Positions 15,578 through 21,696 of a stretch of 21,696 nucleotides of DNA are shown here, one piece after another. The stretch lies in assembly GCA_902478935.1 (NCBI GenBank), contig CABSMV010000021.1:1-21696 (forward strand), given 5' to 3'. The translations under genes and the position numbers were made by a program. Source of the stretch: an uncultured Collinsella sp. Its GTDB lineage: Bacteria; Actinomycetota; Coriobacteriia; Coriobacteriales; Coriobacteriaceae. Within the stretch, counting starts at the first letter, position 1. Every line of letters begins with the position of its first letter. The notes beneath the pieces were generated by a model. It worked only from the letters and a program-made list of their open reading frames with translations. It was not told where the DNA came from and made no database searches.

Positions 15578-15781
15578 CTACGTTTGATCAATGCCACAGT
15601 GATCTACAACGCAGATGCTGCCGCCATCCATGTCATAGTCGCAGTAATCGTATGCACCACAGCCATCTGCTTTATCATAAACAGTACAGATGTCAGTAAT
15701 GCCCAAGAGGCAGTCAAAAGACATCGGCTTCACGCCTGCCTCGTCGCCACTTCCTGGATTAATCGGATGAATATGCTTCAC
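15578..15781 (-). CDS. RiPP precursor peptide B (Cys/Asp-rich, ranthipeptide-like)
   Basis: A 67-aa peptide starting at GTG 15781 with GGGAGGT four bases upstream; longer frames lack a ribosome site. The leader VKHIHPINPGSGDEAG matches precursor A at KHIHP. The core has six cysteines (24, 32, 41, 47, 57, 62), each followed by an aspartate: D30, D36, D45, D50, D60 and D65. Two are exact C-x3-D (CTVYD, CGAYD), three are C-x2-D, and the first is C-x5-D. Six Cys and six spaced Asp suggest six thioether links. The conserved leader motif is a likely recognition site for the N-terminal domain of the radical SAM enzyme. No protease gene is visible to remove the leader; the flexible GSGD could be the cut region. 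Confidence 0.8.
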   Translation of the reverse strand: MKHIHPINPGSGDEAGVKPMSFDCLLGITDICTVYDKADGCGAYDYCDYDMDGGSICVVDHCGIDQT

Positions 15782-15950
15782 GACTACCTCCCTTTGAGTG
15801 CAGAAAAACCTCAATATTGTGTATAACAAACCAAGATGTCTAGTTCACCATATTTCTAGAATGGTTTCGGCGAATGTAGCAATAAGCTTCGCAGACGGTA
15901 ATCAGAAGAACGAACACCTCCACAATGGTGACAGCAATGCGCTGAACCGC

Positions 15951-17309
15951 TTATTCCGATACAGTAGCTTCTCGTTGATTTTTCTCCTGCGAAGATGAGT
16001 GGCGGGAAATAAGGTCAAAAGCCATCTCGTAGCACATTTTTCTATATTCACATGATGCAGGGTGTAGACTCTTGGGTAAGTAGCCGTGCTCGTCTGCAGC
16101 CTCCCAGCTACAGCCCCCACCACAGAAAGACCGAGCCCAACAGTCCGTACAGTCAATTCTTTTTTCGACACCCTGACTCCAGTTTTCAATATACCTAGTT
16201 TCGTCAATTCCGGTGACGATGTTGCCCATTTTGAATCGCATCATCCCGACAAACCTGTGACAGGGGTATACGTCCCCTTCGGGAGTCACGGAAATAAAAC
16301 GCCTGCCAGCCCCGCATCCGACAAAGGCGATCCTGTTGCTCATAATCAAATCAACTGCAGTTTTCAATGTTCTAAACAAGGGCTTTTCCCCTTGATCAAT
16401 CTGTTTGAGATATTGATCCGCCAAATCTATTAGGCCCGCCCTGATTTTGTTTAATGAGTGTTCGTCGAGTTTGATATTCTCATCGAATGAGCTCACGGGC
16501 GAGAAGTAAATCCTTCTGAAGCCCATCTCTTTAAACTGAAGATAGTCTTCAACAAGGTTACAGTTATTATTTGTTAAGGTCGCTCTTGCGCCGAAGGGGA
16601 ACGACTCGGAAAAACGACGAACGTTTTTGTCGATATCGGAGAAAGAGCCGCCTCCCGTCTTGTACGGGCGCGATGCATCGTGCTTGCATCCTGTACCATC
16701 GAGACTAATCAGAACAGAAAACCCGTGCTCCTTGAAAGAATTCACAGCAGTGTCATTCAAAAGCGTTCCGTTGGTCGTAATAGAATAGGTAAAGTTTCTA
16801 TTGGGGTATATTCTTTTTGAATAGTCGACCGTTTTCCATATCAGCGGCTCGTTAATCATGGGTTCCCCACCAAAAAAGACGATCGCAAGCGTTTCGTTTT
16901 CCGATGAACTTGCGACGAGGTAGTCGACCGCCTTGAAGGCTATCTCGTCTGTCATCAGCAGAGGAGACGTTCCATAATCTCCTTTACCGGCAAAACAGTA
17001 ACTACAACCAAGGTTGCATGCATGTGAAACGTGGAGTTCGATGGATCTAAGTTTTCGAGGCGTGTCTTTTGTTAAGAAAGTCCGCTCAGACAATCGTTGA
17101 TACTCATCAATGTCGTCTTCAAGTTCTGCTATGGTCGTTTGGTCGTAGCCTTTCGCAGCAAGTGACTTTGTTAGCAACTTCGAGTTGACCGTTCTTCCCG
17201 ATGCTTCAAATATGCGAAGCGCATCTTCTGATGCTTGGTCAACCTGAAAGCAATTGCGAGTGACCTCATCGAAGCAGTAACGACGATCACTTACTGAGAA
17301 AAAATGCAT
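15951..17309 (-). CDS. Radical SAM/SPASM peptide maturase
   Basis: A 452-aa enzyme. Residues 1-80 (MHFFSVSDRRYCFDEVTRNC onward) resemble the peptide-recognition (RRE/PqqD-like) start seen in SCIFF and ranthipeptide maturases. The radical SAM cluster is C98-NLG-C102-SY-C105 followed by FAGKGDYG, wording typical of thioether-forming maturases; the GGEP SAM-binding motif is at about 147-150. The C-terminal SPASM/twitch region has cysteines 332, 350, 387, 390, 396, 400, 420 and 426, enough for two auxiliary [4Fe-4S] clusters. It should abstract a hydrogen from the precursor backbone or side chain and form Cys thioethers. I chose ATG 17309 because GAGGA lies four bases upstream; GTG 17339 would add ten residues. 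The two precursors follow it in the same operon. Confidence 0.88.
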   Translation of the reverse strand: MHFFSVSDRRYCFDEVTRNCFQVDQASEDALRIFEASGRTVNSKLLTKSLAAKGYDQTTIAELEDDIDEYQRLSERTFLTKDTPRKLRSIELHVSHACNLGCSYCFAGKGDYGTSPLLMTDEIAFKAVDYLVASSSENETLAIVFFGGEPMINEPLIWKTVDYSKRIYPNRNFTYSITTNGTLLNDTAVNSFKEHGFSVLISLDGTGCKHDASRPYKTGGGSFSDIDKNVRRFSESFPFGARATLTNNNCNLVEDYLQFKEMGFRRIYFSPVSSFDENIKLDEHSLNKIRAGLIDLADQYLKQIDQGEKPLFRTLKTAVDLIMSNRIAFVGCGAGRRFISVTPEGDVYPCHRFVGMMRFKMGNIVTGIDETRYIENWSQGVEKRIDCTDCWARSFCGGGCSWEAADEHGYLPKSLHPASCEYRKMCYEMAFDLISRHSSSQEKNQREATVSE

Positions 17310-17873
17310 ACGTTCCTCAATTTCATGCTGGACTGGCACTAACCTTGTTTATTGTCGCGCAGCTATAAAAAACCACCAGCGGGGATTCGGTGTGCGGCCC
17401 AATCGGACTCCCAAAAGGTTCTATTTGAGACTGGCAAGCTTTGTGTTGTTGGCACTTCGACAGCGCTCTTTATTCCAACATGGAGCCTCGCAGTTTGAGT
17501 CGACTTGCCTCTGGAAGGTCCGATCTTAACTTGATTTAGGATGAAAACAGATTACAGGCGCGCTCCTCTAGAAAGAAAGGAAACCAATCGCCGCCTTTCA
17601 CCAGGAAAGTTTTCATAGCCCACCTCGAGCAAAATGAAAGATGCGAGAGCGATTGGGGAACAACGCGAATCTCCCCTTTTGGGTGGGAGCGAGCCTTCAG
17701 CCACCGGCGAACGACTCGCCCTGGTCAGAATCTGGAAGTGGTGCCGGGCCGCTTGGGCCTCCCCGGTGACTTCGTGGGGCTTACCTGCCTGACGTCGAGG
17801 AGTACATCCGCAAGATTCGTTCCCTATGCCGTTTGCTCTCACGCCCGCCTTAGTTCCAAGTCGGGCGAGCCGC
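17310..17873. other. Gap upstream of the radical SAM operon
   Basis: No gene that I can support. The operon's promoter must lie here but no clear -35/-10 pair is visible. On the minus strand a run TTTTTT (17372-17367) follows CCGCTGGTGG with weak pairing to ACACC, a possible decayed terminator or attenuator before the operon. On the plus strand GAYLPDVEEYIRKIRSLCRL (about 17775-17837) looks like a protein fragment but I cannot name it. The right-hand FHA repeat begins at 17874. Confidence 0.4.
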
Positions 17874-18299
17874 CGCGCTCATGCGACCCGTGGCGGCGAC
17901 ACGTCGACGCCGCGCTCGCTGAGCACATCTTCGGTCGCGGGCGAGCACGAGGTCGCGCCGGCGCATCCGCTGGGACTGCTGTGCGTGCAAAACGGCTACG
18001 TGGTGAGCGTCCCGCGCTGGATTCAGCCGAGTGAGGAAGGCGTTGAGATCGGCGCGCTGGCAACGGGGGAGGGCGGCATCACCGACGACGTCTCGGCCCG
18101 CCATGCCCATATCTGGTGCGACGAGTCTGGCGCATGGTTTGTCGAGGACCTGTCGTCCACTAACGGCACCGTGGTGGTAAACGGGGCCACGAGTGTGTGT
18201 ATTCAAGTAGAGCCCGGCCGCTCCGCCCAGCTCAACCCCGGCGACGAGCTCAAACTCGGCGAATCCACCACCTACGCCATCCTGCTCGGCGCCCTCTAG
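17874..18299 (+). pseudogene. 5'-truncated second copy of the FHA-domain gene
   Basis: The frame reads RAHATRGGDTSTPRSLS, then HPLGLLCVQNGYVVSVPRW, SARHAHIWCDESGAWFVEDL, SSTNGTVVVNGATS, and ends STTYAILLGAL-stop. This aligns along its length with residues about 169-312 of the intact FHA protein encoded at 10626-11564. The helical N-terminal half is missing and the sequence before 17874 is unrelated. An ATG at 17826 keeps the frame open but lacks a ribosome site, so a free FHA domain is possible though unlikely. Substitutions are mostly silent, so this copy was under selection until recently, or was replaced by recombination. Confidence 0.8.
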
Positions 18300-18386
18300 C
18301 CGGCAGTTAGGGACGTTCCTTTCCTGCCGGTACTTGGGGACACTCCTTGGCGCGTCAGAGCCAGTCGTCCGGGGATGGAGGGACCA
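18299..18386 (+). repeat. REP-like hairpin element, copy 2
   Basis: CCGGCAG (18300-18306) pairs with CTGCCGG (18324-18330) around TTAGGGACGTTCCTTTC, followed by TACTTGGGGACACTCC. It is closely similar to copy 1 and in the same position relative to the FHA stop codon. Confidence 0.45.
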
Positions 18387-18463
18387 TTCTGGCCTTTGGC
18401 GGTCACCCGAGGTAAACCTTTACCGCCCGCCTATATTTGTCGAAATTACACTTAACGGCGGGG

Positions 18464-18483
18464 TACAATAAACCCGCATGCGG
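18464..18483 (+). promoter_or_regulatory. Candidate -10 and palindrome at the nifJ leader start
   Basis: TACAAT (18464-18469) is a strong -10 match; the best -35, TTGTCG at 18438, is 20 bases away, longer than ideal. CCGCATGCGG (18474-18483), a perfect palindrome, covers the predicted transcription start and could be an operator. Confidence 0.4.
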
Positions 18484-18750
18484 ATTTCCGTTGCGGGCGC
18501 TTCCCATCGCCGGGGCGTGCCCGGGAGCATCCGGCATGCGGCCTTTGCGGCGCTCGGTCATGTGCAAGACGGGCGGTCGGGTCTGTGGGGCGCATCAGCT
18601 GTCCCTCGCCTCGGCATGTCTTCTCTCCACGCCACGTACCTGCTGCTGAGCCTGCCTGCCAGATGATTGGAAGCAACAGCGTAAATCCCATCACGCCAAC
18701 ATCCCGGCGATCGCCGGGGCCTGTATACCTATATGAGAGGAGAGGGGTAT
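18484..18750 (+). other. Long nifJ leader with an internal small frame and palindrome
   Basis: If transcription starts near 18476 the leader is about 270 bases. It is GC-rich and contains a 62-codon frame from ATG 18478 (MRISVAGASHRRGVPGS...) with no ribosome site, and a perfect 16-bp palindrome CCCGGCGATCGCCGGG (18703-18718) shortly before the nifJ ribosome site. I recognise no known riboswitch or RNA class. Confidence 0.4.

Positions 18751-21696
<2,946 letters not shown>

Larger units (their letters stand above)
11684..17873. mobile_element. Accessory genomic island carrying a RiPP cluster
   Basis: About 6.2 kb of visibly AT-richer DNA bounded by the two diverged copies of the FHA-gene 3' end. 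It contains a decayed methyltransferase, an ABC exporter, likely mobile-element debris, and a radical SAM/precursor operon, whereas both flanks carry ordinary GC-rich core genes. No intact integrase or transposase is visible. The simplest reading is acquisition by recombination in the repeat region with a related genome; the mechanism is inferred. Confidence 0.65.
17874..18417 (+). repeat. Direct repeat, copy 2 (right boundary of the island)
   Basis: The counterpart of 11130-11683, in the same orientation. Similarity continues past the stop through the REP-like hairpin to GGCGGTCACCCGAGGTAAAC, then ends; the left copy diverges after GGCGGTCAGTCGGGGCGAAAC. Confidence 0.85.

Noticed and set aside
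17552..17842. A 96-codon minus-strand frame at the right of the island
   Set aside because: No ribosome site, no recognisable motif, Arg/Ser/Pro-rich shadow composition.

Overview
The window looks like chromosomal DNA from a Coriobacteriia gut actinobacterium, most likely Collinsella or a close relative. This rests on the high GC of the core genes, on FHA-domain and Ser/Thr-kinase signalling genes next to dnaX, ybaB (DNA-binding protein) and recR, and on a single-chain pyruvate:ferredoxin oxidoreductase. The genus is inferred from gene content, not from a search.

Left part (1-7.7 kb). A minus-strand pair, a multi-pass membrane kinase with an HLD catalytic loop (565-2418) and an FhaA-type DUF3662 protein (1-568, cut by the window edge), overlaps by 4 bases and is probably translationally coupled. 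A YcxB-like membrane protein lies upstream on the same strand. Divergent from it is dnaX, which converges on a small minus-strand membrane protein. A ybaB-recR pair follows and ends in a perfect 17-bp inverted repeat.

Middle (7.8-11.6 kb). A tight three-gene operon encodes a membrane-anchored extracytoplasmic protein, a second membrane Ser/Thr kinase (4-base overlap), and a C-terminal FHA-domain protein (3-base gap). It reads as a self-contained phospho-signalling module.

Accessory island (about 11.68-17.87 kb). This AT-richer DNA sits between the intact FHA gene and a second, 5'-truncated and diverged copy of that gene's 3' end with its downstream REP-like hairpin. The island holds a decayed methyltransferase, a 20-bp hairpin, an ABC exporter, fragments that look like mobile-element debris, and a minus-strand RiPP operon. 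That operon has a SPASM radical SAM enzyme with an N-terminal recognition-like domain, two paralogous Cys/Asp-rich precursor peptides (59 and 67 aa), and a 35-aa hydrophobic peptide, followed by a terminator hairpin. The precursors share a KHIHP leader and repeat Cys-x(2-5)-Asp units, as expected for a ranthipeptide (freyrasin-like) Cys-to-Asp thioether natural product. This is the most notable content of the window, and the two precursors and the small peptide are too short or too poorly started for routine gene calling.

Right part (17.87-21.7 kb). The truncated FHA copy is followed by a leader of about 270 nt with palindromes and by nifJ (pyruvate:ferredoxin oxidoreductase), which runs off the window end inside its thiamine-diphosphate motif.
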